Shown one piece after another: positions 1-8,586 of a stretch of 64,000 bases of DNA. The notes under the pieces are model-generated. The model saw only the letters and a list, made by a program, of their open reading frames with translations, did not search any database and had not been told where the DNA came from. The stretch covers positions 81,576 to 145,575 of the forward strand of contig CAJUIW010000006.1 in the NCBI GenBank assembly GCA_910586895.1. The letters run 5' to 3'. This DNA comes from an uncultured Muribaculaceae bacterium. Lineage in GTDB: Bacteria > Bacteroidota > Bacteroidia > Bacteroidales > Muribaculaceae. Each line of letters opens with the position of its first letter. The stretch's first letter is position 1. The translations under genes and the position numbers were made by a program.

Positions 1-2177
1 TCCGGCTGGATGGTGTATGACAGGTTGGCGTTTGGAATCAGCAGATCGGGATAAGCCGACCGGCTCCATACATGTCCACCCTTTACTATTATATCGGCAA
101 ATCCGAAAGCTGACATCCAGAAGCGCTTCTGCAGGCTCAGCTCCGTGCGGTTTATGTCAAACATGCTCCCCATAAATCCTTTGGGCGAATAAGTGTGTGT
201 CAGCGTCACCACAGGTGCGTCCAAATTAATAGGATAACGGTGTGTCTTGGACTGATAGAACTTCTCGCCCGGAGCATATCGCAGCTGGATGCTGAATGAG
301 CTTTGCGTATAGTGGGGATAGATGCGACCATTGCCACGGATGAAAGTCATCATATCGGTAGCATACTGACGTTCATTGCGCAGACCGGCTATCACGGAGA
401 AGTTATTGCGCAGTTCAAGCGTGTATTCAAGCTGAGCCACACGGTGATATGTCATCTGCAAATCCTCCTTACGCTTGAATGAAAGGAACATATTGTCAGG
501 GTTCGTAAAGGTATAATGCTGTCCCAGCATATCAACATCGTACAGATAATAGGCCCGGAGCGAATGTATCGGGAACTCCCTGGCATGATACTTCTTATCG
601 TTGAATGCCCATTCCACCTCGGCACGGTATTTCCAACGGTGGTCATGCGTGCCCCAAGCCACGTATCCACGTCCGAACAAGCGCTTGCACAGGTTGGCTG
701 TAGTCATCCCTCCGGCTCTCAGGCGATATCCCTCAACGGAGTTATGGCTGATAACAGTGTTCATCGGGCCGATGTCGACCTTACTCGGATTGCCGGTGGA
801 TATATAGCCGGTAAAGGCTATCTTCAGAATCTTTTCCGTCCAGTAGTACAACGGCTGCTCTCTCAGGCGGTCAAGCATCTGCCCTACATTGCCCTCCTTT
901 CCTGACATAGGCACGAAACGGGCCTGCTGCCAGAAAAGTGCATCACGGCTCTCAGCCCCCTCCTCGATGATTTCCTTTCCAAGCCGGCTGAATACAGCCT
1001 CACTCTCCGGAGCCGCGAAATTATGGTTGGCATAGGATGTATTGCGGCGCACATACAGTCCCTGTGCCCCCGGCAGTATGCTGACCTCAGCCGTCATGTC
1101 GTCCGACACCTTAAGGCGCGACCCGTCAGGTGCCTTCACGAAATTCTGCTCAAAGTAAATGCGGTCAATGAAATTCAGGTTTATCTCTTTGGGGACATTC
1201 ATAATCACCTTCTTTATGAACATCGTGCTATCCCCCTCCGGGACATAAAGCCGGCCTGTGAAACCGAAAGTCTTGGCATTGCGCGGCACAAATGACAGCT
1301 CAATGCATCGTTCGCCACCCACATTGACGGTATCGCTCAGATAAAACTTATAGAAGTCAGGGGCCAGACGCGACAGCGGACTCACGAAGCGGTTCTGCAG
1401 GATATTGACATCATTGCCATACAGATCAATCTCACGCAGTATATCCTCCAGGAAAATACGGATATTATCCTGATCCATAAAGTCGCCGATACCCTCCTGC
1501 CGTATGCCCGACACTACGGTCTTTTCCGATTCAGGCGAGTGTCTGTAATGGACCGATGCAGATTTTTCACGCGAATTAAGATTCAATATGGGGCGTCCGG
1601 ATATTTCCGAGGTATCTACATACTCTTTAAGAAAGCCATACCGCTTGAGCATGACATTTTTGGTGCTCTCAGGGTTAAAATTGTCAAAGGCAAGTGTTAT
1701 ACGCTCATATTGGTCGTAATTATAGTAGGGATTACGGCGCGGATCAGTCTTAGGACCGGCATCGGCAATACGATGCATGAACTCCACGGCCGGATTGTTG
1801 CGCTTGCTGTATTTCTCCTTACGCGGCTTGACCACAACCTCTCCAAGTGTCACGCCTGACGGAGTGAGATCCACCACGATATCAGTCACCACTCCCCGCT
1901 TCACAGGCATCTGCCTCGTAGTATAGCCCATAGCTGAAATCTGCATCAGGGAGAAGGGCTTGTCAGTGGTGATATCAAACACCCCGTTTTCATCAGCAAG
2001 TCCACCCCGATCGCTTCCCTTTAGGAAAATAGCTGCATAAGGCACGGGCTGATGACTTACCGAGTCACGTACCAGTCCGCGCAGCCTTGACTGCATAGGT
2101 GCAGCGGCATGACACACTGACACTATCAGCATCAGCATAAATAAGGCGGTCCAACGCTTATTCGCCGACCTCTTCAT
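1..2177 (-). CDS. DUF5686 / carboxypeptidase-like regulatory domain outer-membrane protein (3' end outside window)
   Basis: About 725 codons are visible; the C-terminus lies beyond the left edge. I start at the ATG at 2177, not the internal ATG at 2138, because this gives a good signal peptide (MKRSANKRWTALFMLMLIV, then CHA cleavage). After it comes a CarboxypepD_reg-like beta-sandwich (RGLVRDSVSHQPVPYAAIF), then a long aromatic-rich beta-barrel region typical of DUF5686. The start overlaps the 3' end of phoH by 20 bp, so the two are probably co-transcribed. The family is a Bacteroidetes outer-membrane protein group without a settled function. The family call is from recognition of the N-domain and overall pattern. 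Confidence 0.8.
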   Translation of the reverse strand, partial: MKRSANKRWTALFMLMLIVSVCHAAAPMQSRLRGLVRDSVSHQPVPYAAIFLKGSDRGGLADENGVFDITTDKPFSLMQISAMGYTTRQMPVKRGVVTDIVVDLTPSGVTLGEVVVKPRKEKYSKRNNPAVEFMHRIADAGPKTDPRRNPYYNYDQYERITLAFDNFNPESTKNVMLKRYGFLKEYVDTSEISGRPILNLNSREKSASVHYRHSPESEKTVVSGIRQEGIGDFMDQDNIRIFLEDILREIDLYGNDVNILQNRFVSPLSRLAPDFYKFYLSDTVNVGGERCIELSFVPRNAKTFGFTGRLYVPEGDSTMFIKKVIMNVPKEINLNFIDRIYFEQNFVKAPDGSRLKVSDDMTAEVSILPGAQGLYVRRNTSYANHNFAAPESEAVFSRLGKEIIEEGAESRDALFWQQARFVPMSGKEGNVGQMLDRLREQPLYYWTEKILKIAFTGYISTGNPSKVDIGPMNTVISHNSVEGYRLRAGGMTTANLCKRLFGRGYVAWGTHDHRWKYRAEVEWAFNDKKYHAREFPIHSLRAYYLYDVDMLGQHYTFTNPDNMFLSFKRKEDLQMTYHRVAQLEYTLELRNNFSVIAGLRNERQYATDMMTFIRGNGRIYPHYTQSSFSIQLRYAPGEKFYQSKTHRYPINLDAPVVTLTHTYSPKGFMGSMFDINRTELSLQKRFWMSAFGFADIIVKGGHVWSRSAYPDLLIPNANLSYTIQP

Positions 2178-3153
2178 CGGCAGATGCAGTTCCATTGGAG
2201 CCTTCAGCTTCATCCCGCTCGCGGTCATAAGCCTCGTAGGCCTCCACGATACGCTGTACAAGTGCATGTCGAACGATATCTTTCTTTCCGAACTCCACCT
2301 TTCCTATACCATTGACATTCTTCAGAACGCGCAGAGCCTGAATAAGGCCTGAAGTTGTGGCACGCGGAAGGTCAATCTGTGTGGCATCGCCTGTTATGAT
2401 CATCTTACCGTTCATGCCCAGACGTGTCAGGAACATCTTTATCTGATGAGTCGTGGTATTCTGTGCTTCATCAAGCACTATCACCGCATCGTTGAGGGTG
2501 CGTCCGCGCATGAAAGCCAGCGGAGCTATCTGGATGGCCTTGCTCTCCATATACTCTTTGAGCTTGGCTGCAGGCACCATATCCTCAAGAGCATCATACA
2601 GAGGCTGCAGATACGGATCAATCTTATCCTTCATATCGCCGGGAAGGAATCCGAGCTTCTCCCCTGCCTCAACAGCCGGACGCGACAGAATTATCTTGCG
2701 TACTTCGCGGTTTTTCAGCATCCTTACGGCAAGCGCTATCGCTATATATGTCTTACCTGTACCGGCCGGCCCAAGAGCAAATGTGAGGTCATTGCGGTTA
2801 AACTCCTCCACCAGACGCTGCTGATTAGGAGTACGGGCCGATATTGGCTTTCCGTTGACACCGAATATTATCACACCATCGCTCTTACGGTCGTGCGGTG
2901 CCTCTCCCCGCACAATATCAAGAATAACATCTTCGGTAAGACTGTTGTACTTCACGCAGTAAGCCTCCAGTTCATGGATTTTACGTTCGAATTCAGCCGT
3001 TTCGGCTTCATCGCCCATGACTTTTATCACAGAGCCGCGAGCCGCCACCCTGAGTTTTGGAAACATATTGCGTATCAGCTGCATATTGCTGTTGTTCACC
3101 CCGTAGAAACTTGCAGGGTCAGCGTTTTCAAGAATAACTATGCGTTCTATCAT
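2158..3153 (-). CDS. phoH: PhoH-like ATPase
   Basis: This is a 331-residue cytoplasmic P-loop ATPase of the PhoH family. It has an N-terminal KH-like region (about residues 1-90), Walker A GPAGTGKT at 128-135, and Walker B VIVLDEAQ at 224-231, followed by the GDATQIDLP segment typical of PhoH. Length is normal. The family is linked to RNA metabolism, often near ybeY, but the precise role is unsettled. The acidic C-terminal tail (DEAEGSNG...EEVGE) is not part of the ATPase core. It is divergent from the CYTH gene and upstream of the DUF5686 gene, whose start it overlaps. Confidence 0.93.
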   Translation of the reverse strand: MIERIVILENADPASFYGVNNSNMQLIRNMFPKLRVAARGSVIKVMGDEAETAEFERKIHELEAYCVKYNSLTEDVILDIVRGEAPHDRKSDGVIIFGVNGKPISARTPNQQRLVEEFNRNDLTFALGPAGTGKTYIAIALAVRMLKNREVRKIILSRPAVEAGEKLGFLPGDMKDKIDPYLQPLYDALEDMVPAAKLKEYMESKAIQIAPLAFMRGRTLNDAVIVLDEAQNTTTHQIKMFLTRLGMNGKMIITGDATQIDLPRATTSGLIQALRVLKNVNGIGKVEFGKKDIVRHALVQRIVEAYEAYDRERDEAEGSNGTASADEEVGE

Positions 3154-3194
3154 ATTTTGTTTAACGAGGCTTTTATAATGTTATTGCCTTTTTG

Positions 3195-3202
3195 TACTTT
3201 TG
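3195..3202 (+). promoter_or_regulatory. -7 box of the CYTH gene promoter
   Basis: TACTTTTG matches the Bacteroidetes TAnnTTTG -7 consensus, 32 bp before the CYTH start codon. I see no clear TTTG -33 box at the right spacing. Confidence 0.6.
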
Positions 3203-3234
3203 TGTACCAACTCTTAGACACACTCTGTTAGTAT

Positions 3235-3684
3235 ATGGCTAAAGAAATTGAACGTAAATTTCTCGTGATTAGTTCGTCATACCGGGCTCTTGCTTCATCA
3301 TCGTTCCGCATCCGTCAGGGGTATCTCAGCACCAATCCCGCATCAACGGTAAGAGTCCGCACCAAAGGTGACCATGGCTACATTACCGTAAAAGGTATTA
3401 CCTCCGGAGCCACACGCAATGAATGGGAATACGAAATTCCGCTGAAGGATGCCGAAGAGATGCTGAAACTGACGGAGGAAGGCACTGTCATTGACAAGAC
3501 TCGCTTCATAGTGGGCCGCTGGGAAGTCGACGAATTCCACGGCCATCTTGATGGCCTTGTTGTGGCTGAAATCGAGCTCACGGATGAAAATGAATCATTC
3601 GGGCTCCCCGACTTCATAGGCCGCGAGGTAACAGGCGATGCCCGATACTACAATTCTGTCTTAGCTGCCAACGGACGACCCTGA
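3235..3684 (+). CDS. CYTH domain protein (inorganic triphosphatase / adenylate-cyclase-like fold)
   Basis: The 149-residue protein starts with the CYTH signature EIERKFLV (ExExK, residues 4-11) and continues with charged residues spaced as in a triphosphate tunnel (RIRQGYLS, VRVRTKG, EWEYEIP, EIELTDE). Short bacterial CYTH proteins of this length usually hydrolyse inorganic tripolyphosphate with a divalent metal, so that is the likeliest activity (family inference). It is cytoplasmic, with no signal peptide. It is a single gene with its own -7 box, convergent with rlmD, with only 2 bp between the two stops. Confidence 0.9.
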   Translation: MAKEIERKFLVISSSYRALASSSFRIRQGYLSTNPASTVRVRTKGDHGYITVKGITSGATRNEWEYEIPLKDAEEMLKLTEEGTVIDKTRFIVGRWEVDEFHGHLDGLVVAEIELTDENESFGLPDFIGREVTGDARYYNSVLAANGRP

Positions 3685-3686
3685 CA

Positions 3687-5099
3687 TCAGAATTTACGAC
3701 TCAGACGCACTACATTCTCCACATGATGCGTGTGCGGGAACATGTCCACCGGCTGTATCTCCTCCACCTTGTATTTTTCATCAAGCATCGACAGGTCGCG
3801 GGCCTGTGTGGCAGGATTGCAGCTCACATATACTATGCGCCGAGGCTCTGCATTGAGGATAACCTTTATCACATCATCATGCATTCCGGCACGTGGCGGA
3901 TCGATAATCATCACATCCGGACGTCCATACTGCGCTATGAATTCATCGGTGAGCACATCCTTCATGTCGCCGGCAAAGAAGCGGGTGTTGTTGATGCCGT
4001 TGACTTCCGAATTGATCTTCGCATCCTCTATTGCTTCCGGAACATACTCGATACCTATCACCTCACGTGCTCCTGACGATACGAAATTGGCTATCGTACC
4101 GGTGCCGGTGTACAGGTCGTACACAAGCTCATCGCCGGTCAGTGCCGCGAACTTACGGGCCACTTTGTACAGCTCATATGCCTGACGCGAATTGGTCTGA
4201 TAGAATGACTTCGGGCCTATGCGGAACCGCAGGCCTTCCATATCCTCCTCTATATAAGGCTTGCCTTTGAAGCACACCACCGTCTGGTCACCGATAGTGT
4301 CATTAGCCTTAAGATTCACCACATACTGAAGCGAGGTTATCTCCGGGAATTCCGCAGCAACGGCTTCCATAAGCTCCGCGATATTCTCAGGCTCGTCAGC
4401 GCCGAACACCATGACAGCCATGATCTCTCCGGTAGATGCTATGCGCACCATCAGCGTACGCAGCAATCCCATCTGGGCTTTCAAATCAAAGAAAGTATAA
4501 CCTTTTGACTTCGCATGGCTTTTGATGAATTTACGCAACCGGTTGGAAAAATCATCCTGCAGATGACAGCGGTCAATGTCAAGCACCTTGTCAAATGCTC
4601 CTGGGATATGGAATCCGGCGGCATCACGGTCGGGAAATTCCTCGCCACTGCGCAGCTGATCGAAAGTGAGCCACATACGGTTGGAGAACGTGTACTCCAT
4701 CTTATTGCGGTACTCCCATATCTGCTCCGACCCGAGGATAGGGTTGATTTCCGGAATGGGCACTTTGGCTATACGCTGCATGGCATCAGCCACCTGCTGC
4801 TGCTTGCACTCAAGCTGGTAGCTGTAAGGCAGATGCTGCCAGCGGCAACCGCCACATACTGTAAAGTGCGAACATACAGGTTCGCATCTCAAAGCTGACG
4901 GCTGCTTCATATCCACGATATGCCCCTCGGCATAACTCTTACGCTTGCGGTCAATCTTGACATCTACAATATCTCCAGGCGCGCCAAAAGGGATAAACAC
5001 CACCATGTCATTGACACGGGCAACACTCTTACCCTCGGCAGCCACACCGGTAATCTCGACATCTTCCAATACAGGAAGTTCCTTACGTTTTCTTGCCAT
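3687..5099 (-). CDS. rlmD: 23S rRNA (uracil-5-)-methyltransferase, RlmD/RumA family
   Basis: The 470-residue SAM-dependent methyltransferase methylates a uracil C5 in 23S rRNA (U1939 in E. coli by family). An N-terminal TRAM domain (about residues 8-65) is followed by a Cys cluster (CEPVCSHFTVCGGC) of the [4Fe-4S] type. The Rossmann fold has DLYTGTGTI for SAM, IIDPPRAGM, and the nucleophilic Cys in VYVSCNPATQARDL. I take ATG at 5099 (MARKRK); the frame stays open to a TTG at 5108 that I consider unlikely. Other uracil methyltransferases such as RlmCD or TrmA are close relatives, so the exact target base is inferred. Confidence 0.9.
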   Translation of the reverse strand: MARKRKELPVLEDVEITGVAAEGKSVARVNDMVVFIPFGAPGDIVDVKIDRKRKSYAEGHIVDMKQPSALRCEPVCSHFTVCGGCRWQHLPYSYQLECKQQQVADAMQRIAKVPIPEINPILGSEQIWEYRNKMEYTFSNRMWLTFDQLRSGEEFPDRDAAGFHIPGAFDKVLDIDRCHLQDDFSNRLRKFIKSHAKSKGYTFFDLKAQMGLLRTLMVRIASTGEIMAVMVFGADEPENIAELMEAVAAEFPEITSLQYVVNLKANDTIGDQTVVCFKGKPYIEEDMEGLRFRIGPKSFYQTNSRQAYELYKVARKFAALTGDELVYDLYTGTGTIANFVSSGAREVIGIEYVPEAIEDAKINSEVNGINNTRFFAGDMKDVLTDEFIAQYGRPDVMIIDPPRAGMHDDVIKVILNAEPRRIVYVSCNPATQARDLSMLDEKYKVEEIQPVDMFPHTHHVENVVRLSRKF

Positions 5100-5215
5100 A
5101 TGAATCAAAATTGCGGCAAAGTTAACTCAAAAAATCCTTTTACAGAAAAAGCGGCCTAATTATTCCAAAATATTCCGATAATAATATAAAAAGGCGCTAA
5201 AAAACCGTGAAAATG

Positions 5216-5246
5216 TTTCGTGGTATGGATTAAATATTTAATTTTG
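5216..5246 (+). promoter_or_regulatory. ppdK promoter
   Basis: TAATTTTG at 5239-5246 is a full -7 box, with TTTC at 5216-5219 (one mismatch to TTTG) 19 bp upstream. It implies a leader of about 110 nt before the ATG at 5364. The leader includes a small GC-rich dyad (GCCGG near 5276, CCGGC near 5292). Confidence 0.65.
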
Positions 5247-5363
5247 CAGTACTCTCCCATGAAAACACGCCGAAGCCGGCACATTTTGTCCCGGCAGGCA
5301 GTAAAAACATTAATCAGAATTCAATCAATTTTACCTCATATTAATTATAAATTTAACCAACTG

Positions 5364-8078
5364 ATGAAAAGAGTCTACACGTTTGGAGACGGAAAAGCCG
5401 AAGGCAATGCCTCGATGCGTAATCTCCTTGGTGGTAAAGGCGCTAACCTCGCCGAAATGAACCTGTTGGGAATGCCCGTACCTCCGGGATTCACCATCAC
5501 TACCGAAGTTTGCACCGAATACACACAGTATGGCCGCGACGAAGTGGTGAAGCGCATCAAGAAAGAAGTTGAAGATGCCATCGCTCACGTAGAGCAGCTT
5601 ACCGGCAAGAAATTTGACGATGCAGCCAATCCCCTCCTCGTATCTGTACGTTCTGGAGCCCGCGCTTCTATGCCCGGCATGATGGACACCGTGCTCAACC
5701 TCGGTATGAACGATGCTACCGTCGCTTCACTCGCTGAAAAGAGCGGCAACCCCCGTTTTGCATGGGACAGCTACCGTCGATTCGTGCAGATGTACGGCGA
5801 CGTTGTGCTTGGCATGAAGCCCAAGAGCAAAACTGACATCGATCCCTTCGAGGAAATCATGGAGAAAGTCAAGGAAGAAAAGGGTGTTAAGCTCGACACC
5901 GAACTTGACGTTGAGGATCTCAAGAACCTCGTCAAGCTCTTCAAGGCTGCTGTGAAGGACTTCACTGGCAAGGACTTCCCCGACAGCGCCTGGGAACAGC
6001 TCTGGGGCGGCATCTGCGCTGTATTTGACAGCTGGATGAACGAACGCGCCATCCTCTACCGCCGAATGAACCAGATACCCGAAGAATGGGGTACCGCCGT
6101 TAACGTTCAGGCAATGGTATATGGCAACATGGGTGAAAACTCAGCTACCGGTGTGGCATTCAGCCGCGACGCTGCCACCGGCGAAAACATATTCAACGGC
6201 GAATACCTCATCAACGCTCAGGGCGAAGACGTGGTAGCCGGCATCCGCACACCTCAGCAGATCACCATCGAAGGTTCACGCCGTTGGGCTGCCCTTCAGG
6301 GTATCAGCGAAGAGGAACGCAAGGAAAAATATCCTTCACTCGAAGAGTCAATGCCTGACTGCGCCAACGAACTGTTCCGCATCGCTGACCGCCTTGAGGA
6401 CTACTACAAGGACATGCAGGACATGGAATTCACCATTCAGGACGGTAAGCTCTGGATGCTTCAGACTCGTAACGGCAAGCGCACAGGCGCCGCTATGGTC
6501 AAGATAGCCATGGACCTTCTCCGTGCAGGTGAGATCGACGAAAAGACAGTGCTCATGCGCATGGAGCCCCAGAAGCTCGACGAACTTCTCCACCCCGTAT
6601 TTGACAAGAGCGCCCTCAAGCGTGCCAACGTAGTGGCCAAAGGTCTTCCCGCATCACCTGGTGCCGCAGCAGGTCAGATAGTATTCGCTGCTGACGAAGC
6701 TGAAGCATGGGCTGAAAAGAAGAAGAAAGTAGTTCTTGTCCGCATCGAAACCTCTCCCGAGGACCTTCGCGGTATGGCAGTGGCTCAGGGTATCCTCACC
6801 ATGCGTGGCGGTATGACCTCACATGCAGCCGTTGTTGCCCGCGGTATGGGTAAGTGCTGTGTATCAGGCGCAGGCGAAATCCGCGTTGACTACAAGGCCA
6901 AGACTGTAGAAATGAACGGCAAGGTTTACAACGAAGGCGACTGGATCTCACTCAACGGCTCAACCGGTGAAGTATATGACGGTCAGGTTCCCACCGGCGA
7001 ACCCGAACTCGGCGGCGACTTCGCTTCAATCATGAACCTCGCAGCTAAATATACCAAGACTCTCGTCCGCACCAACGCCGACTCACCCCGCGATGCCAAG
7101 CAGGCTCGCCACTTCGGCGCCCAGGGTATCGGTCTGTGCCGCACAGAACACATGTTCTTCGAAGGCGACCGCATCAAGGCCGTACGAGAAATGATTCTTG
7201 CCAGCGATGTTGAAGGCCGTCGCGTAGCTCTTGCCAAACTGCTTCCCATGCAGCGCGGCGACTTTGAAGGAATCTTCGAAGCCATGGACGGCTACGGCGT
7301 GACTATCCGTCTGCTCGATCCCCCGTTGCACGAATTCGTACCTCATCAGACAGCCACTCAGAAAGAGCTCGCCACAGAAATGGGCCTCACTCTTGAAGAG
7401 GTGAAAGCTAAGGTTGACAGCCTCGAAGAATTCAACCCCATGCTCGGTCACCGTGGTTGCCGTCTGGGTATCACATATCCCGAAATCACCGAAATGCAGA
7501 CACGTGCCATCATCGAAGCAGCTCTCGCTGTCAAGGAACGTGGCATCGATGTTCATCCCGAAATCATGATACCCCTCGTAGGTTCACTCAAAGAAATCCA
7601 GAACCAGGCCGATGTTATCAACATCACCGCTGCCAAAGTATTTGAGGAAAAAGGCGAAAGCGTACCCTACAAGGTTGGTACAATGATCGAAGTGCCCCGC
7701 GCAGCTCTCGTTGCCAACGAAATCGCTACCGTGGCTGACTTCTTCTCATTCGGTACAAACGACCTCACTCAGATGACATTCGGATTCTCACGTGACGACG
7801 CTCCCAAGTTCCTCAAGTTCTACAAGGAACACGGCATCATCAAGACTGATCCCTTCGAAGTACTTGACCAGGAAGGTGTAGGTCAGCTCGTGAAGATGGG
7901 TGTTGAAAAAGGACGTGCCACCAAGCCCGAACTCAAGGTAGGTATCTGCGGCGAACATGGCGGCGAACCCTCTTCAGTTAAGTTCTGCGCTAAGCTCGGC
8001 ATGAACTACGTAAGCTGCTCACCCTTCCGTGTGCCCATCGCCCGCGTAGCTGCGGCGCAGGCTGCCATCGAAGAATAA
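5364..8078 (+). CDS. ppdK: Pyruvate, phosphate dikinase
   Basis: The 904-residue enzyme interconverts PEP, AMP and PPi with pyruvate, ATP and Pi. Order: N-terminal ATP-grasp nucleotide-binding domain, swivelling phospho-histidine domain with catalytic His487 in GGMTSHAAVVARG, and C-terminal PEP/pyruvate TIM barrel (SFGTNDLTQMTFG, CGEHGGEP). I use ATG at 5364 (MKRVYTFGDGKAEG); the frame is open to a GTG at 5220, but that upstream stretch is not PPDK-like and lies over the promoter. Codon use is strongly biased to C-ending codons compared with neighbours, suggesting high expression. In anaerobic Bacteroidales it sits at the PEP/pyruvate node feeding succinate and propionate formation. A terminator-like stem follows. 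Confidence 0.97.
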   Translation: MKRVYTFGDGKAEGNASMRNLLGGKGANLAEMNLLGMPVPPGFTITTEVCTEYTQYGRDEVVKRIKKEVEDAIAHVEQLTGKKFDDAANPLLVSVRSGARASMPGMMDTVLNLGMNDATVASLAEKSGNPRFAWDSYRRFVQMYGDVVLGMKPKSKTDIDPFEEIMEKVKEEKGVKLDTELDVEDLKNLVKLFKAAVKDFTGKDFPDSAWEQLWGGICAVFDSWMNERAILYRRMNQIPEEWGTAVNVQAMVYGNMGENSATGVAFSRDAATGENIFNGEYLINAQGEDVVAGIRTPQQITIEGSRRWAALQGISEEERKEKYPSLEESMPDCANELFRIADRLEDYYKDMQDMEFTIQDGKLWMLQTRNGKRTGAAMVKIAMDLLRAGEIDEKTVLMRMEPQKLDELLHPVFDKSALKRANVVAKGLPASPGAAAGQIVFAADEAEAWAEKKKKVVLVRIETSPEDLRGMAVAQGILTMRGGMTSHAAVVARGMGKCCVSGAGEIRVDYKAKTVEMNGKVYNEGDWISLNGSTGEVYDGQVPTGEPELGGDFASIMNLAAKYTKTLVRTNADSPRDAKQARHFGAQGIGLCRTEHMFFEGDRIKAVREMILASDVEGRRVALAKLLPMQRGDFEGIFEAMDGYGVTIRLLDPPLHEFVPHQTATQKELATEMGLTLEEVKAKVDSLEEFNPMLGHRGCRLGITYPEITEMQTRAIIEAALAVKERGIDVHPEIMIPLVGSLKEIQNQADVINITAAKVFEEKGESVPYKVGTMIEVPRAALVANEIATVADFFSFGTNDLTQMTFGFSRDDAPKFLKFYKEHGIIKTDPFEVLDQEGVGQLVKMGVEKGRATKPELKVGICGEHGGEPSSVKFCAKLGMNYVSCSPFRVPIARVAAAQAAIEE

Positions 8079-8105
8079 GGCATAACTTAACATTGACAGA
8101 CAATT

Positions 8106-8142
8106 AGGCTGTAATGCTCCGATAAAAAGGGCGTTACAGCCT
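8106..8142 (+). terminator. Stem-loop terminator after ppdK
   Basis: A 14-bp stem, counting two G-U wobbles, with a 9-nt A-rich loop, starts 28 bp after the ppdK stop. There is only a weak U-rich stretch after it (ATTGTATT). Confidence 0.6.
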
Positions 8143-8167
8143 ATTGTATTCTTGGGAGATTCGTTCA

Positions 8168-8210
8168 CTTGGCATCACTTTGTGTAGCCAATTGCGCGAA
8201 AAAGTGTACA
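8168..8210 (+). repeat. 43-bp imperfect direct repeat, copy 1 (left side of island)
   Basis: This segment starts CTTGGC and ends TGTACA and matches 11126-11168 in the same orientation at 36 of 43 positions by my own alignment. It lies just downstream of the last core gene. The match ends inside a cluster of GTGTACA motifs and precedes the recombinase relic, so it resembles the upstream control or attachment region of an integrase gene (inference). Confidence 0.7.
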
Positions 8211-8265
8211 GAATGTTGTACACTTTTCTTGTGGGTGTGTACAGCTGTGTACAGATGGGTGTACA
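8200..8265. promoter_or_regulatory. Iterated GTGTACA motifs and 11-bp inverted repeat
   Basis: GTGTACA occurs directly at 8204, 8237, 8247 and 8259 and inverted at 8217-8223. The first and the inverted copy form a perfect 11-bp inverted repeat (8200-8210 / 8217-8227) with a 6-nt spacer. Clustered short sites of mixed orientation beside a recombinase gene are typical of arm-type recombinase sites or autoregulatory operators. A corresponding but changed set (TTTTACAC at 11173, 11195 and 11206) follows the second repeat. Confidence 0.5.
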
Positions 8266-8381
8266 ACTCGCAATCGTCAGTGGCTACGCAAGATACATTT
8301 TTTGAGACGAAAAAATAATAACAATCAATCGGAACACGGAAGTCACCGGGCCACGCAGTGGCTCGCTTTTGACCGAAGAAA

Positions 8382-8530
8382 ATGAACAATCCAAAAGAAA
8401 TGGCAACATTCAAAGCAACTGTGCGCGGTGAGCGCAAGGATGGCTTTTATCCTATGTATATACGCGTGTCAATAATGATAACCTCCTCGGAATTGACAAG
8501 GATATTGTTGCTGCCCTATTTCATATTTGA
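8382..8530 (+). pseudogene. N-terminal remnant of a Bacteroidetes tyrosine recombinase (frameshifted)
   Basis: From ATG 8382 the frame reads MNNPKE then MATFKATVRGERKDGFYPMY IRVS, which resembles the arm-binding N-domain of Bacteroidetes phage-type integrases (MATFKxxVRxxRKDGxYPVYIRV). Near 8470 one base is missing; in the shifted frame it continues NNDNLLGIDKDIVAALFHI and stops at 8528-8530. No SAM-like core or catalytic domain follows. It is therefore a dead 5' fragment. The rest of the 508-bp gap after ppdK holds the terminator, the repeat and the GTGTACA cluster described separately; 8531-8586 shows nothing else. Confidence 0.7.
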
Positions 8531-8586
8531 GCAACGCGCGGTTAGTCAATAGCAAAAGCACGATGGGGATACCGCAACTCCATATC

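Noticed and set aside
7083..7556. 157-codon open frame on the minus strand inside ppdK
   Set aside because: It is antisense to strongly conserved PPDK coding sequence with biased codons, which tends to open shadow frames; it has no recognisable domain.
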